NCBI RefSeq assembly: GCF_013363975.1
Contig: NZ_JABWGN010000006.1
Location: 186,001 to 250,000 of the forward strand
Length of the DNA stretch: 64,000 bases
Origin: Nonomuraea montanisoli
GTDB taxonomy: Bacteria > Actinomycetota > Actinomycetes > Streptosporangiales > Streptosporangiaceae
Direction: 5' to 3'
Positions 41,789 to 50,610 of this stretch are shown here, piece by piece. The position numbers and the translations under genes are program-made. The notes under the pieces are model-generated. The model searched no databases. It was not told the DNA's origin and was given only the letters and a program-made list of their open reading frames with translations. Position 1 is the stretch's first letter, and every line of letters starts with the position of its first letter.

Positions 41789-43411
41789 ATGACCGAGACC
41801 GAGACCACCGATCCGACCGGACGGCCACGCGACGACATCCTGCACGACGTCGTGCTGATCGGGTACGGCCCGGTCGGCCAGACCCTGGCGGCCCTGCTCG
41901 GGCAGGCCGGCCACAAGATCGCGGTGTTCGAGCGCTGGCCCCGGCTGTACGGCCGGGCGCGCGCCGGGCACGTCGATCACGAGATCATGCGGATCTTCCA
42001 GTCCCTCGGCATCGCCGAGCGGGTCGGGCGGGACATGTTCCGCGCCACCAAGTACGTGTTCCGCAACGCGGGCGGCGAGACCCTGCTGACCTTCGACTGG
42101 GACGCCGACGGCATCTCCGGCTGGCCCTCGGACTACATCATGTACCAGCCGTCGATCGAGGACGCGCTTGACGCGGCGGTGCGCGCCCAGCCGACCGTCT
42201 CGGTGCACCAGGGCTGGGAGGCCACCGCGCTCACCCGGCACGAGGACCACGTCGAAGTCACCCTGCGCGAGAGCACCGGATCCCGCACCGGCAAGGGAGT
42301 CCTCGGCGCGCGGACCCGGACGGTTCGGGGCCGGTACCTGGTGGGCGCCGACGGCGCGAACAGCTTCGTCCGTACGCGACTCGGCACCACCCAGACCGAC
42401 TTCGGGTTCCGGGAGACCTGGTTCGTCTGCGACCTCGAGCCGAAGGTCGCGCTGGACTTCGGATTCGACAACGGGCAGGTGTGCGACCCGGCCCGGCCGC
42501 ACTGCCTGTTCCAGCTCGGCACCCGGCACCGCCGGTTCGAGTTCGCGCTGTTGCCCGGCGAGGATCCCGAGCGATTCGGTGACCCGCGGACGGCCTGGAA
42601 GCTGCTCGCGCCCTACGGCGTCACACCGGACAAGGCCGATCTCGTCCGGCACGCGGTCTACACCTTCCAGGCCAGGCTCGCCGACCGGTGGCGCCGCGAC
42701 CGGATCCTGCTGACCGGCGACGCCGCGCACGTCATGCCGCCGTTCATGGGGCAGGGGATGTGCTCGGGGATCCGCGACGCCAAGGCCCTGGCCTGGCGGC
42801 TCGATCTGGTGCTGCGTGACCTTGCCGGCGACGCCCTTCTCGACAGCTACCAGGTCGAGCGGGCGCCGCACGTCGAGACGCTGATCCAGATGTCCGTCGA
42901 GGCGGGCCGGGTGTCCTGCACCTTCGATCCGGAGATCGCCGCGGCCAGGGACGAGGCCTTCCGGCGTGGCGAGGTCCCGCCCCCGCCGCCCTTCCCGCAC
43001 CTGCTCGACGGGCTGCTCGACACCGAAGCCGGAGGCAGGGCGGCTGAGGTCGTGGGTCGGCTCGCCCCACAGGGCCGCGTGCGGACCGGCGGCCGGACCG
43101 GGCGCTTCGACGACGTGGTCGGCCACGGGTGGACCCTGTTGCTCGCCCCCGGCACGGGCTGCGATCTCACCACCGGCCAGGCCGCCCTGCTCGACCGGCT
43201 CGGCGCCCGGGTCGTCGCCATCGGCGAGGACCCCGCCGACGTCGACGGCTACTACGCCGACTACTTCGCCCGGACCGGCGTCTCGATGATCCTCTACCGC
43301 CCGGACTTCTACGTCTTCGGCGCCGCCGAGACCAGCGGCGCGATGGGCCGGGTCGTCGACGCGCTCGGCCGGGCGATCGGCGGGCCGGCGCGGATCGTGG
43401 CCGCTCCGTGA
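41789..43411 (+). CDS. MhpA-like class A FAD monooxygenase, right operon
   Basis: A 540-residue flavin hydroxylase like 3-(3-hydroxyphenyl)propionate hydroxylase. It has V-L-I-G-Y-G-P-V-G-Q-T-L (FAD), V-G-A-D-G-A-N-S-F-V-R and the family signature G-D-A-A-H-V-M-P-P-F-M-G-Q-G-M, plus a thioredoxin-like C-terminal domain. ATG 41789 sits behind GGAGGTGA; GTG 41783 is inside that site. It ortho-hydroxylates a phenol to a catechol, which would feed the neighbouring dioxygenase. Its stop overlaps the start of the hydrolase (GTGA). Confidence 0.93.
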   Translation: MTETETTDPTGRPRDDILHDVVLIGYGPVGQTLAALLGQAGHKIAVFERWPRLYGRARAGHVDHEIMRIFQSLGIAERVGRDMFRATKYVFRNAGGETLLTFDWDADGISGWPSDYIMYQPSIEDALDAAVRAQPTVSVHQGWEATALTRHEDHVEVTLRESTGSRTGKGVLGARTRTVRGRYLVGADGANSFVRTRLGTTQTDFGFRETWFVCDLEPKVALDFGFDNGQVCDPARPHCLFQLGTRHRRFEFALLPGEDPERFGDPRTAWKLLAPYGVTPDKADLVRHAVYTFQARLADRWRRDRILLTGDAAHVMPPFMGQGMCSGIRDAKALAWRLDLVLRDLAGDALLDSYQVERAPHVETLIQMSVEAGRVSCTFDPEIAAARDEAFRRGEVPPPPPFPHLLDGLLDTEAGGRAAEVVGRLAPQGRVRTGGRTGRFDDVVGHGWTLLLAPGTGCDLTTGQAALLDRLGARVVAIGEDPADVDGYYADYFARTGVSMILYRPDFYVFGAAETSGAMGRVVDALGRAIGGPARIVAAP

Positions 43412-44529
43412 CGGAGATCCCGAGCTGGAAGGCCGCGGCGGAGGCGCACAAGCGGGCGATGCCGGTGCAACGTCTCGTCGGCAACGGCATGGATTTCGCC
43501 GACGTCAGCGAGCTCTACCGGCTCGTCGACACCGGACGGCCGTGGGACGAGGCCGCCGAGGAGCTGGGCGAGCGGAACCTGGCCCGCGCGGATGCCGCGC
43601 TCGCCGAGGGGCACACCGCGACCGCACGCGACTGGTACCTGTTCGCCTCGGCATGCTTCCGGGTCGGGCAGGTCCCGCTCGCCGACACCGAGCCGCGCAA
43701 GCGGGAGCTGTACCGCAAGCTGATCGCCGCCTTCGGCGCCGCGGGCGCACTGGCCGAGCCGGTCACCGAGCACCTGGACGTGGACACCCCGGCCGGGGTC
43801 GTGTCGGGCTGGCTGCTGCGCCCTGCCCAGGTCCGGAACCCGCCCACCGTGGTGATCGTCGGCGGGTTCGACGGGTGGCGGGAGGAGTACCACCTCGGTG
43901 CGACGTATCTGCTCGACCGCGGAATCGCCGCGTTCCTCGCCGATGGTCCCGGCCAGGGGGAAAGCAGGCTGTTCCACGGCAGCCGGATGACCCCGGGCGT
44001 GGACGAGGCGTTCGGGACCGTCGCGGAGACCCTGCGTGCGGACGGCCGGCTCGGCGACCGGGTCGGGATCTGGGGGAACAGCATGGGCGGGTTCCTCGCC
44101 GGGCTGGCCGCGAGCGCGGGCGAGGGGTTCGCGGCCTGCTGCGTCAACGGCGGCACCGTCCGTCCCGCCGAGATCCTGGACCGTTACCCGAGGTTCATCG
44201 CGAAGGTGGGGCCACTGCTCGGGATCGACGACCCCGAGCAGGCTCGGGTGGCGATGGAGCGCTTCCGGCTGACCCCGGAGCGCCTGGCCCGCCTCCAGGT
44301 GCCCTTGCTGGTCCTGCACGGCAGGCCCGACCGGGTGTTCCTGATCGAGAACGCCCGCGCGCTGTTCGACGCCGCGGGATCGCCCGACAAGCGCTGGGCC
44401 GAGTGGCCCGACGGCGACCACTGCGTCTACAACCGTTCGCACGAGAAGCACGTGCTCGTCGCGGACTGGTTCGCCGACCGACTGCTCGCCTCGACGGGCC
44501 GTGTTCCGCCACCTCGATCGGTGACATGA
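43408..44529 (+). CDS. Alpha/beta hydrolase of the C-C hydrolase type, right operon
   Basis: A 373-residue hydrolase with the same layout as the left-operon enzyme: an N-terminal helical domain to about residue 140, V-I-V-G-G-F-D-G-W-R-E-E, nucleophile Ser225 in W-G-N-S-M-G-G-F, Asp in H-G-R-P-D-R-V, and His in D-G-D-H-C-V-Y. It is closest in motif to 2,6-dihydroxypseudooxynicotine hydrolase-like enzymes. The overlap with the monooxygenase indicates translational coupling. It probably cleaves a carbon-carbon bond in the ring-opened product. Confidence 0.88.
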   Translation: MTEIPSWKAAAEAHKRAMPVQRLVGNGMDFADVSELYRLVDTGRPWDEAAEELGERNLARADAALAEGHTATARDWYLFASACFRVGQVPLADTEPRKRELYRKLIAAFGAAGALAEPVTEHLDVDTPAGVVSGWLLRPAQVRNPPTVVIVGGFDGWREEYHLGATYLLDRGIAAFLADGPGQGESRLFHGSRMTPGVDEAFGTVAETLRADGRLGDRVGIWGNSMGGFLAGLAASAGEGFAACCVNGGTVRPAEILDRYPRFIAKVGPLLGIDDPEQARVAMERFRLTPERLARLQVPLLVLHGRPDRVFLIENARALFDAAGSPDKRWAEWPDGDHCVYNRSHEKHVLVADWFADRLLASTGRVPPPRSVT

Positions 44530-44556
44530 TGGTCTCGCCTGTCAAGGAGGTGGGCG

Positions 44557-45531
44557 GTGTTGTCGAATCCCCTCCGCGATTTCGTCATCACGAAGTCCGG
44601 CAATCCGGTCAACCTGCTCCACTCGGCGGCCCGGCTCTTCGGCGGGGCGGTCACCACCAGCCCCCTCGGCCCCTTCGCCGACGGTGAGCACGAGGTACGC
44701 GGTGTCGCGTCCGCGGACTTCGCCGTCGGCTACTTCGCGTCCTCGTTGGCGGTGCGGGTCGGCACGGCGCCCGGCAGGGAGTCGTACTTCGTCAACCTGG
44801 GCCTGGCCGGTGAGATCTCCGCGAGCAGTGACGGCCGGCAAGCCGTCCTCAGCCGGGCCAGGGCCGGGGTGTTCAATCCGGGCGACGCCCAGGAACTTCG
44901 CCCGAGCCGGCCGGGGACGAGATTCCTGGGCCTGCGGATCGACGCCGGACTCGTCCGGCGGGAATTCGCGGCGCTCACCGGGCGCCCGACCGGTTCCACC
45001 GTGCGTTTCGACCTTCCACTCGACCTGTCCGAACCGCGGGGCAGGGCGGTGAAGCTGCTGATCGGGTCATTGATCGAGCAACTCGACTCCGGCGATCCAC
45101 TGTTCCAGCGGGAGGAACTGCAACGGAGCCAGTTGCGCTGCATCGTGACCGCGCTGCTGCTGGCCCAGTCGCACACCCATACCGCCACGCTGCGCGGCGT
45201 CCCCGGGATGCCGCATCCCAGAGCGCTGCGTGCGGCCGTCGCCTTCGTCGAAACCAACCTGTCGGAACCGATCTCCCTCGGCCAGATCGCGGAGGCGGCC
45301 GGGTGCAGCGCGCGGACGATCAGCAGCGCGTTCCGGGGGAAACTCGGGACATCTCCGATGGGTTACGTCCGCGACCTCCGGCTGGACCGGATACGCCACG
45401 ACATACTGACGACCGGTGACCGGATCGGAGAAATAGCGTATCGCTGGGGCATGACCCATCTTGGCCGATTCGCAGGCGAGTACCGTTCGCGGTTCGGCGA
45501 GCTTCCGTCGGCCACCGCCGCCCGGAGGTAG
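44557..45531 (+). CDS. AraC-family regulator of the catabolic locus
   Basis: A 324-residue AraC/XylS-type activator. The N-terminal part resembles the AraC-binding-like domain of aromatic-responsive regulators such as FeaR or XylS. The C-terminal pair of HTHs reads I-S-L-G-Q-I-A-E-A-A-G-C-S-A-R-T-I-S, then G-D-R-I-G-E-I-A-Y-R-W-G-M. GTG 44557 has an AAGGAGG site. It is the last gene of the right operon, and the GTCCGGTTC elements at 39.8 kb are likely targets. The inducer is presumably the pathway substrate. Confidence 0.92.
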   Translation: MLSNPLRDFVITKSGNPVNLLHSAARLFGGAVTTSPLGPFADGEHEVRGVASADFAVGYFASSLAVRVGTAPGRESYFVNLGLAGEISASSDGRQAVLSRARAGVFNPGDAQELRPSRPGTRFLGLRIDAGLVRREFAALTGRPTGSTVRFDLPLDLSEPRGRAVKLLIGSLIEQLDSGDPLFQREELQRSQLRCIVTALLLAQSHTHTATLRGVPGMPHPRALRAAVAFVETNLSEPISLGQIAEAAGCSARTISSAFRGKLGTSPMGYVRDLRLDRIRHDILTTGDRIGEIAYRWGMTHLGRFAGEYRSRFGELPSATAARR

Positions 45532-45565
45532 TCCGTGGGCGGTCGTTCCCCTTTGCTGTTTGTCG

Positions 45566-46183
45566 TTAGATGGACAGTTTGTCGAGGATGGCGGCCACCT
45601 CGGCCGCTCTGAACACGAAGCCCGCGTGGGCCGTGTCGAGGGTGTGAACGTCGTACGGGTTGTCAGGGGTCAGGGCGTCCGCTTCGGCGATCAGCCTGTC
45701 CTGTATGGCCAGGGGGAGGGTTCGGTCGCCGGTGAGTCGAATGTAGCTGCGGGCGATCGTGCCCCAGGTGTCGGCGCGGACGCGGGCGTCGGCCGTCATC
45801 ACCGCGATCGACTCGTCCGGCTGCAGGATGTTGAGGAAGGCACGGAACTGTTCGTCGGTGACGTCCGCCATGATCGCCGCCTTGAGTGCGGCGAGCAGCC
45901 TGGCGTCCGCGGTGCGGTAGTTGGCTCGCCCGACACCGAGTAGGGCCGGATCTCCGACATTGAACGCGTGGAGAGGGGCCAGCAGACTGGCTCCGAACTC
46001 GGGCTCCCGCATGTATTCGATGGGCTTGGCTCGTCGCACGCACGACCACGCGGAGATGTAGACGAGCCGATCCACCAGCTCGGGGACCGTGTGGCCCACT
46101 CCGGTGATGGCCGTCCCGCCGAGGCTGGCACCCACGAGCACCACGGGCCCGTGCACCGCCACATCCCAAGGCCGTCCCTCGCC
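45566..46183 (-). pseudogene. Alpha/beta hydrolase lacking its N-terminal third
   Basis: The minus strand encodes about 200 residues of a small alpha/beta hydrolase from just before the nucleophile elbow (G-P-V-V-L-V-G-A-S-L-G-G-T) to its natural C-terminus (L-D-T-A-H-A-G-F-V-F). Intact relatives have about 70 to 100 more N-terminal residues, including the oxyanion-loop region. An in-frame TGA near 46185 and loss of coding bias upstream show the gene is broken at its 5' end, at the right-hand border of the island. GTG 46162 could start a truncated product, which is unlikely to be active. Confidence 0.75.
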
Positions 46184-46453
46184 TCAATCCCGGCGTCCGA
46201 CCTTGTTCATCAAACCGCACCCAGACCCACGCAGTGGGTCATGCCGGGCTCACGATCACGCCGTTTACCAGCGGCTCAGCGGCTCACTGCCCCTTTCTCT
46301 CGTACTTGGGCTGCCCCGTGTCCATCTCGGGAGCCGGCCGCCGCGCGCGGACCTGGTCGATGAGCTGGTCGGCCGTGGTGCTCTGGCGCGGTGAAGGCCA
46401 GGCGACAGGTGCCTGGATCGCCGCCGGGGCTGTCCACCGCACCGCGGCATCAC
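46184..46453. other. Non-coding junk between two truncated genes
   Basis: No frame keeps coding bias across this stretch. It lies between the broken hydrolase and the broken EamA gene and is probably debris of recombination at the island's right border. Confidence 0.5.
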
Positions 46454-46723
46454 TCAGGGAGGGGACTTATACAGCGACTGCACCCCGGCCACCGCCACGA
46501 CCGTGTACAGCCCGACGAACGGCACCCTGGAGCGGGGCACCCGCAACGCCCGTGGCCTGCTCACGGCCAGCACGGCCACCAGCAACAGCCCCGCGCCCGC
46601 CATCCGCGCCCACACGGCTTCGAGCGGCGTCAGCCCGGCGGCGCCGAGGTATTTGGCCAGCGTTCCCGAGAACGCGAAACACCACGACGACGCGAGCGCG
46701 AGCGCCGGCCCCGCATACCTCAC
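46454..46723 (-). pseudogene. EamA/DMT transporter, N-terminal fragment
   Basis: From ATG 46723 (GGGGTGAGG site) the minus strand gives the start of an EamA transporter: A-L-A-S-S-W-C-F-A-F-S-G-T-L-A-K-Y-L, T-P-L-E-A-V-W-A-R-M-A-G-A-G-L-L-L and V-A-V-A-G-V-Q-S-L-Y. It ends abruptly after Q-S-L-Y near 46465. The next conserved part of such proteins, after roughly 25-35 residues, is what lies at 32620-32830. Three of the usual ten helices remain here. Confidence 0.8.
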
Positions 46724-46931
46724 CCCGCACCAGCTGCGCCGTCATGACCGTTCCCGTGGGACGGACGCTGACATATCCGGAATTCCGGTCGCAACGGAAT
46801 AACGGCGCCCAGCCGGCGACCATCGGACCACCGCAACGGCCCGGGCGCGGCCGTTTTACGGGTTTCCGCCATCGAAGACGGCGGTTCGCCCCCATGGTGG
46901 CCGCCCGGACGCCCGCCTAGCCTCACCCGGT

Positions 46932-47846
46932 GTGATCAGTCTCAAGGGATTGTGCAAGCGCTACGGAGACCGTACGGCCGTGGACGACCTGTCGCTGGAG
47001 GTCAGGCCGGGTGCGGTGACGGGGTTCCTCGGACCCAATGGCGCGGGGAAGTCCACGACGATGCGCCTCATTCTGGGCCTCGACCGCCCCACGGCGGGCA
47101 CCGCGCTGATCGGCGGCGTCCCGTACCGCGAGCTGAGGAACCCGCTGCGCACGGTCGGCGCGATGCTGGACGCGCGGGCGCTGCACCCCGGCCGGAGCGG
47201 GTACGCGCACCTGACGGCGCTGGCGCGCAGCAACGGCATCGCGCGCGGCCGGGTGACGGAGGTCCTGCAGACGGTCGGCATGGCGGAGGTGGCGCGCCGG
47301 CGGGCCGGGGCGCTGTCGCTGGGCATGAGCCAGCGGCTCGGCATCGCCGCGGCGCTGCTCGGCGACCCCGAGGTGCTGATTTTCGACGAGCCCGTCAACG
47401 GCCTCGACCCGGAGGGCGTGCGCTGGGGGCGTCACCTGATGCGCTCGCTGGCCGACGAGGGACGCACGGTGTTCGTCTCCAGCCATCTGATGAGCGAGAT
47501 GCAGCTCACCGCCGACCATCTCGTCGTGATCGGCAGGGGGCGGCTCATCATGGACGCGCCGCTGGCCGAGGTGATCGCCGGCAGCGCCCTGACGGCCGTG
47601 GCCGTCCGCACGCCGCACGCGGATGACCTGTCGGCGCGGCTGGGCGCGGCGGGCGTCACCGTGGAGCGCCTGGGCGAGAACGAGCTGGTCGCGACGGGCG
47701 CCACGATCGAGCGCGTCGGCGACCTGGCGTACGAGGCGGGCATCCGGCTGCACGAGCTGCGCACCCGCGAGGCCTCCCTGGAGCAGGCCTACCAGGAGCT
47801 GACGGCCGGCAGCGTGGAGTACTCGACGAGAGGGACGGCGGCGTGA
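46932..47846 (+). CDS. ABC transporter ATP-binding protein (module A)
   Basis: A 304-residue ATPase of the DrrA/CcmA-like ABC-2 class. Walker A G-P-N-G-A-G-K-S-T (34-42), signature L-S-L-G-M-S-Q-R, Walker B V-L-I-F-D-E-P-V-N-G-L-D-P-E-G and switch His in V-S-S-H-L. GTG 46932 has no ribosome-binding site and follows TAGCCT (46918-46923), so the message is probably leaderless. It is coupled to the permease downstream (GTGA) and followed by a two-component pair. The exporter's substrate is unknown, perhaps a peptide or lipid-like antibiotic. Confidence 0.93.
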   Translation: MISLKGLCKRYGDRTAVDDLSLEVRPGAVTGFLGPNGAGKSTTMRLILGLDRPTAGTALIGGVPYRELRNPLRTVGAMLDARALHPGRSGYAHLTALARSNGIARGRVTEVLQTVGMAEVARRRAGALSLGMSQRLGIAAALLGDPEVLIFDEPVNGLDPEGVRWGRHLMRSLADEGRTVFVSSHLMSEMQLTADHLVVIGRGRLIMDAPLAEVIAGSALTAVAVRTPHADDLSARLGAAGVTVERLGENELVATGATIERVGDLAYEAGIRLHELRTREASLEQAYQELTAGSVEYSTRGTAA

Positions 47847-48721
47847 ACGTGGAAGGCGTGAGTGTGGAAAGCGTGGAAGACGCGACGAGAGGAAGGCGGG
47901 GCCAGAGGGCGGCGGCCCGCTCGACGGAGCTCGTGCCGCTGGGCCGGGCGGTCGGCGCCGAGTGGGTGAAGCTGTGGTCGGTCCGCTCCACCTGGTGGTG
48001 CCTGGCCGGCGCGGCGGCCCTGATGGTGCTCGGCGCGGTGACGGTCGGCGCCGGCGAGGCCACCGACCTGGCGCGCTCGGGCGCCGGGAACGCGCGCCTC
48101 ACCGCCGGCGAGCCGGTGCTGTCGGCCGCGGCGCTCGTCCCGTTCGCGATGGCCGCGATGGCGACGCTGGTGATCACCTCGGAGTACGCCTCGCGCGGCA
48201 TCTGGGGCACGCTCCAGGCCGTGCCCGTCCGCGGCCGGGTGCTCGCCGCGAAGGCGCTGGTGGTGGCGCCGGTGGCGGCCGTCGCGGGAGTGCTGTCGGG
48301 GACGGCGGCGACCGCGGCCGTCGCCGCGGTGCTGTCCGCGGACGTGTTCGGCGTCCGCGTGGCGCTGCCGCCGGCCGACATCGCGCTCGACCTCCTGCGC
48401 ATGGGCCTCTTCTTCGCCCTGGTGTCGGTGATGACCGTCGGCGTGGGCGCCGCCGTGCGCAGCGCCGCCGGAACGCTGAGCGTCGTGTTCATGCTGCTCA
48501 TGGGCGTGCCGATGCTCCTGCTGATGACGGGCGGCTCCGTGGCGCTGGAGGCGTCGTTGCGGATGCCGCTGTTCGCCGGGCTCGCCTTCCTGGAAAGCGC
48601 CGACACCATCACCGGGGGCCCGATCCCGTACCCGGCGGGTGAGGGGCTGGCCTGGCTGCTGGCCTGGACGGCGGCGGCGCTGGCCGCCGGCCACGCGATG
48701 CTGCGCCGGCGCGACGCCTAG
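47843..48721 (+). CDS. ABC-2 type permease (module A)
   Basis: A 292-residue membrane protein: a variable N-terminus (V-E-G-V-S-V-E-S-V-E), then A-E-W-V-K-L-W-S-V-R-S-T-W-W at the first helix, I-T-S-E-Y-A-S-R-G-I-W-G-T-L typical of ABC-2 permeases, and about six hydrophobic helices. GTG 47843 overlaps the ATPase stop by 4 bp. It forms the pore for the ATPase at 46932. The bases of its stop TAG are the start of the -10 box of the next gene. Confidence 0.9.
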   Translation: MNVEGVSVESVEDATRGRRGQRAAARSTELVPLGRAVGAEWVKLWSVRSTWWCLAGAAALMVLGAVTVGAGEATDLARSGAGNARLTAGEPVLSAAALVPFAMAAMATLVITSEYASRGIWGTLQAVPVRGRVLAAKALVVAPVAAVAGVLSGTAATAAVAAVLSADVFGVRVALPPADIALDLLRMGLFFALVSVMTVGVGAAVRSAAGTLSVVFMLLMGVPMLLLMTGGSVALEASLRMPLFAGLAFLESADTITGGPIPYPAGEGLAWLLAWTAAALAAGHAMLRRRDA

Positions 48722-48724
48722 ACT
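48719..48724 (+). promoter_or_regulatory. Probable -10 box (TAGACT) for leaderless kinase gene
   Basis: TAGACT, whose first three bases are the permease stop codon, ends six bases before GTG 48731. No Shine-Dalgarno is visible. The arrangement equals that before the WYL gene at 23034. Confidence 0.6.
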
Positions 48725-48730
48725 GCGGCC

Positions 48731-49909
48731 GTGCCGGCTTCCCCCCTCTCCCTCGCCTCCATGCCGGGCCACCGGGTCGCGCGCACCCTGACCGGGGTGC
48801 TCGCGGGCGCGGCGCTCGGGATCGTGGAACTGGCCTTCCTCTGCGCGGCCGTCCCGGCCCGGCTGATCCCGCCCGCGCGGCCCGCCGCCGGCCGTGGCCT
48901 GGCCCGGCTGGTGTCGCTGGAGCGGGCGCGGCTCGCCCGCTGGTTCGACCACGCCACCGAGCCGGTGAGCGGCGGTTACGGCTTCCTCGCCGCCCGCGCC
49001 GCCCTGGGCGTCGTGGTGGGGTACGCCTTCGCGGCCGGGCTGTTCCTGTCCGGCCTGCTCCTGACCGGCGGGCTGTGGGCCCTGGTCACCGGGCAGGGCG
49101 AGGCCGTGGCCGTCAACCTGCCCGGCGTGCGGCTGGTCACCGACAGCGGGATCGTCGGGCTGGTCACCGCGGCGCTCCTGCTGACCCTGACCGTGCCGGC
49201 GACGCTCGTCGCCGGCGCCGCCGAGCGCCGCCTGGCCGGCCACTTCCTCGGGCCGGGCAGGCAGGAGCTGATGCGCAGGCGCATCGCCGAGCTGACCGCG
49301 ACCCGCTCCGGCATCGTCCGCGCCGTGGACGACGAACGGCGCCGGATCGAGCGCGACCTGCACGACGGCGTCCAGCAGCGGGGGGTGGCGCTGGCCATGC
49401 TGCTCGGCCGCGCACGGCACGACGCCGACCCCGCCAGAGCCGGCGAGCTGGTCGCCCAGGCCTACACCGAGTCGCGCCGGCTCCTGGACGAGCTGCGCAG
49501 CGTCGCCTGGCGGATCTATCCGACGGCCCTGGACGAGCTGGGCCTGCGCGCCGCGCTCACGGGCGTGGCCGAGCGGTCGGGCGTGCCGGTGACCGTACAC
49601 TACGGGCTGGCCGAACGGCCGGTGCGCGAGGTCGAGACGGCCCTGTACTTCGTCGCCCGCGAGGCGATCACCAACGCGATCAAGCACGCGGGCGCGGGCG
49701 ACATCCTGGTCGTGCTGACCGAGGACGACGGGACGGTGAGTGTGGCGATCTCCGACGACGGCGCCGGCGGCGCCGACCCCGCGGGTGGCGGGCTGTCCGG
49801 CCTGGCCAGGCGGGTCCTGGCGCTGGACGGGACGTTCACCGTCGACAGCCCGCCGGGCGGCCCGACCACGATCGCGGCGACGCTGCCCAGGGAGGCGCCG
49901 TGCGGGTGA
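48731..49909 (+). CDS. Sensor histidine kinase (module A)
   Basis: A 392-residue NarL-class kinase: two or three N-terminal hydrophobic segments with a sensor-like region (residues 20-170), HisKA_3 box R-I-E-R-D-L-H-D-G-V-Q-Q with His211, and HATPase_c with E-A-I-T-N-A-I-K-H-A, D-D-G-A-G-G and G-L-S-G-L-A-R-R. The usual Q-Q-R-L after the box reads Q-Q-R-G. Its last 10 bases overlap the response regulator. It probably senses the compound or membrane stress that the ABC exporter relieves. Confidence 0.93.
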   Translation: MPASPLSLASMPGHRVARTLTGVLAGAALGIVELAFLCAAVPARLIPPARPAAGRGLARLVSLERARLARWFDHATEPVSGGYGFLAARAALGVVVGYAFAAGLFLSGLLLTGGLWALVTGQGEAVAVNLPGVRLVTDSGIVGLVTAALLLTLTVPATLVAGAAERRLAGHFLGPGRQELMRRRIAELTATRSGIVRAVDDERRRIERDLHDGVQQRGVALAMLLGRARHDADPARAGELVAQAYTESRRLLDELRSVAWRIYPTALDELGLRAALTGVAERSGVPVTVHYGLAERPVREVETALYFVAREAITNAIKHAGAGDILVVLTEDDGTVSVAISDDGAGGADPAGGGLSGLARRVLALDGTFTVDSPPGGPTTIAATLPREAPCG

Positions 49910-50544
49910 TCCTGGCCGACGACTCGGTGCTGCTGCGCGAGGGCCTGAGCCGGCTGCTCGGCGACGCCGGGCACGAGGTCGTCGCCTCCGTCGGCGACGC
50001 CGCGGCGCTGCTCGACGCCGTCGTCTCGCACCGCCCCGACGTGGCCGTGATCGACGTGCGCATGCCTCCGACGCACACCGACGAGGGGCTGCGGGCGGCC
50101 CTCGAGATCCGCGAACGCCTCCCGGACGTCGGCGTGCTCGTCCTGTCCCAGTACGTGGAGACGACCTACGCGGCCACCCTCCTCGGGGGCCGCACCGAGG
50201 GGCTCGGCTACCTGCTCAAGGACCGGGTCTCGGAGGTGGCCGACTTCCTGGACTCCCTCGGACGGGTGCACGCGGGCGGCACGGTCGTGGACCCGGAGGT
50301 GGTCCGCCGCCTCCTGGCCCGCACCGCCCGCGCCGACCCGCTGAGCCGGCTGAGCCCGCGCGAGACGGAGGTGCTGCGGCACCTCGCCCAGGGCTACGTC
50401 AACACGGCGATCGCGGCCCGCCTGCACGTGTCGCTCAGCACGGTCGAGAAACACATCAACGCCATCACCGACAAGCTCGACCTGCCGCGCGACCCCGGCT
50501 ACAGCCGCCGCGTCCTGGCCATCCTGCGCTATCTCGACGCCTGA
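49900..50544 (+). CDS. LuxR-type response regulator (module A)
   Basis: A 214-residue regulator with the receiver motif L-A-D-D-S-V-L-L-R-E-G, Asp52 in V-I-D-V-R-M-P-P, Lys in Y-L-L-K-D-R-V, and a LuxR domain L-S-P-R-E-T-E-V-L-R-H-L-A-Q-G-Y. It is a close paralogue of the module B regulator at 56606, sharing H-T-D-E-G-L-R-A-A-L and L-S-Q-Y-V-E. GTG 49900 has a GGGAGG site. Confidence 0.93.
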   Translation: MRVILADDSVLLREGLSRLLGDAGHEVVASVGDAAALLDAVVSHRPDVAVIDVRMPPTHTDEGLRAALEIRERLPDVGVLVLSQYVETTYAATLLGGRTEGLGYLLKDRVSEVADFLDSLGRVHAGGTVVDPEVVRRLLARTARADPLSRLSPRETEVLRHLAQGYVNTAIAARLHVSLSTVEKHINAITDKLDLPRDPGYSRRVLAILRYLDA

Positions 50545-50610
50545 CCGCCTCGACGGGAGACGCTCGGCCGGCGGGCAGGAGGTCGGGGGCGCGCGCCGCG
50601 ATCGTACGGA

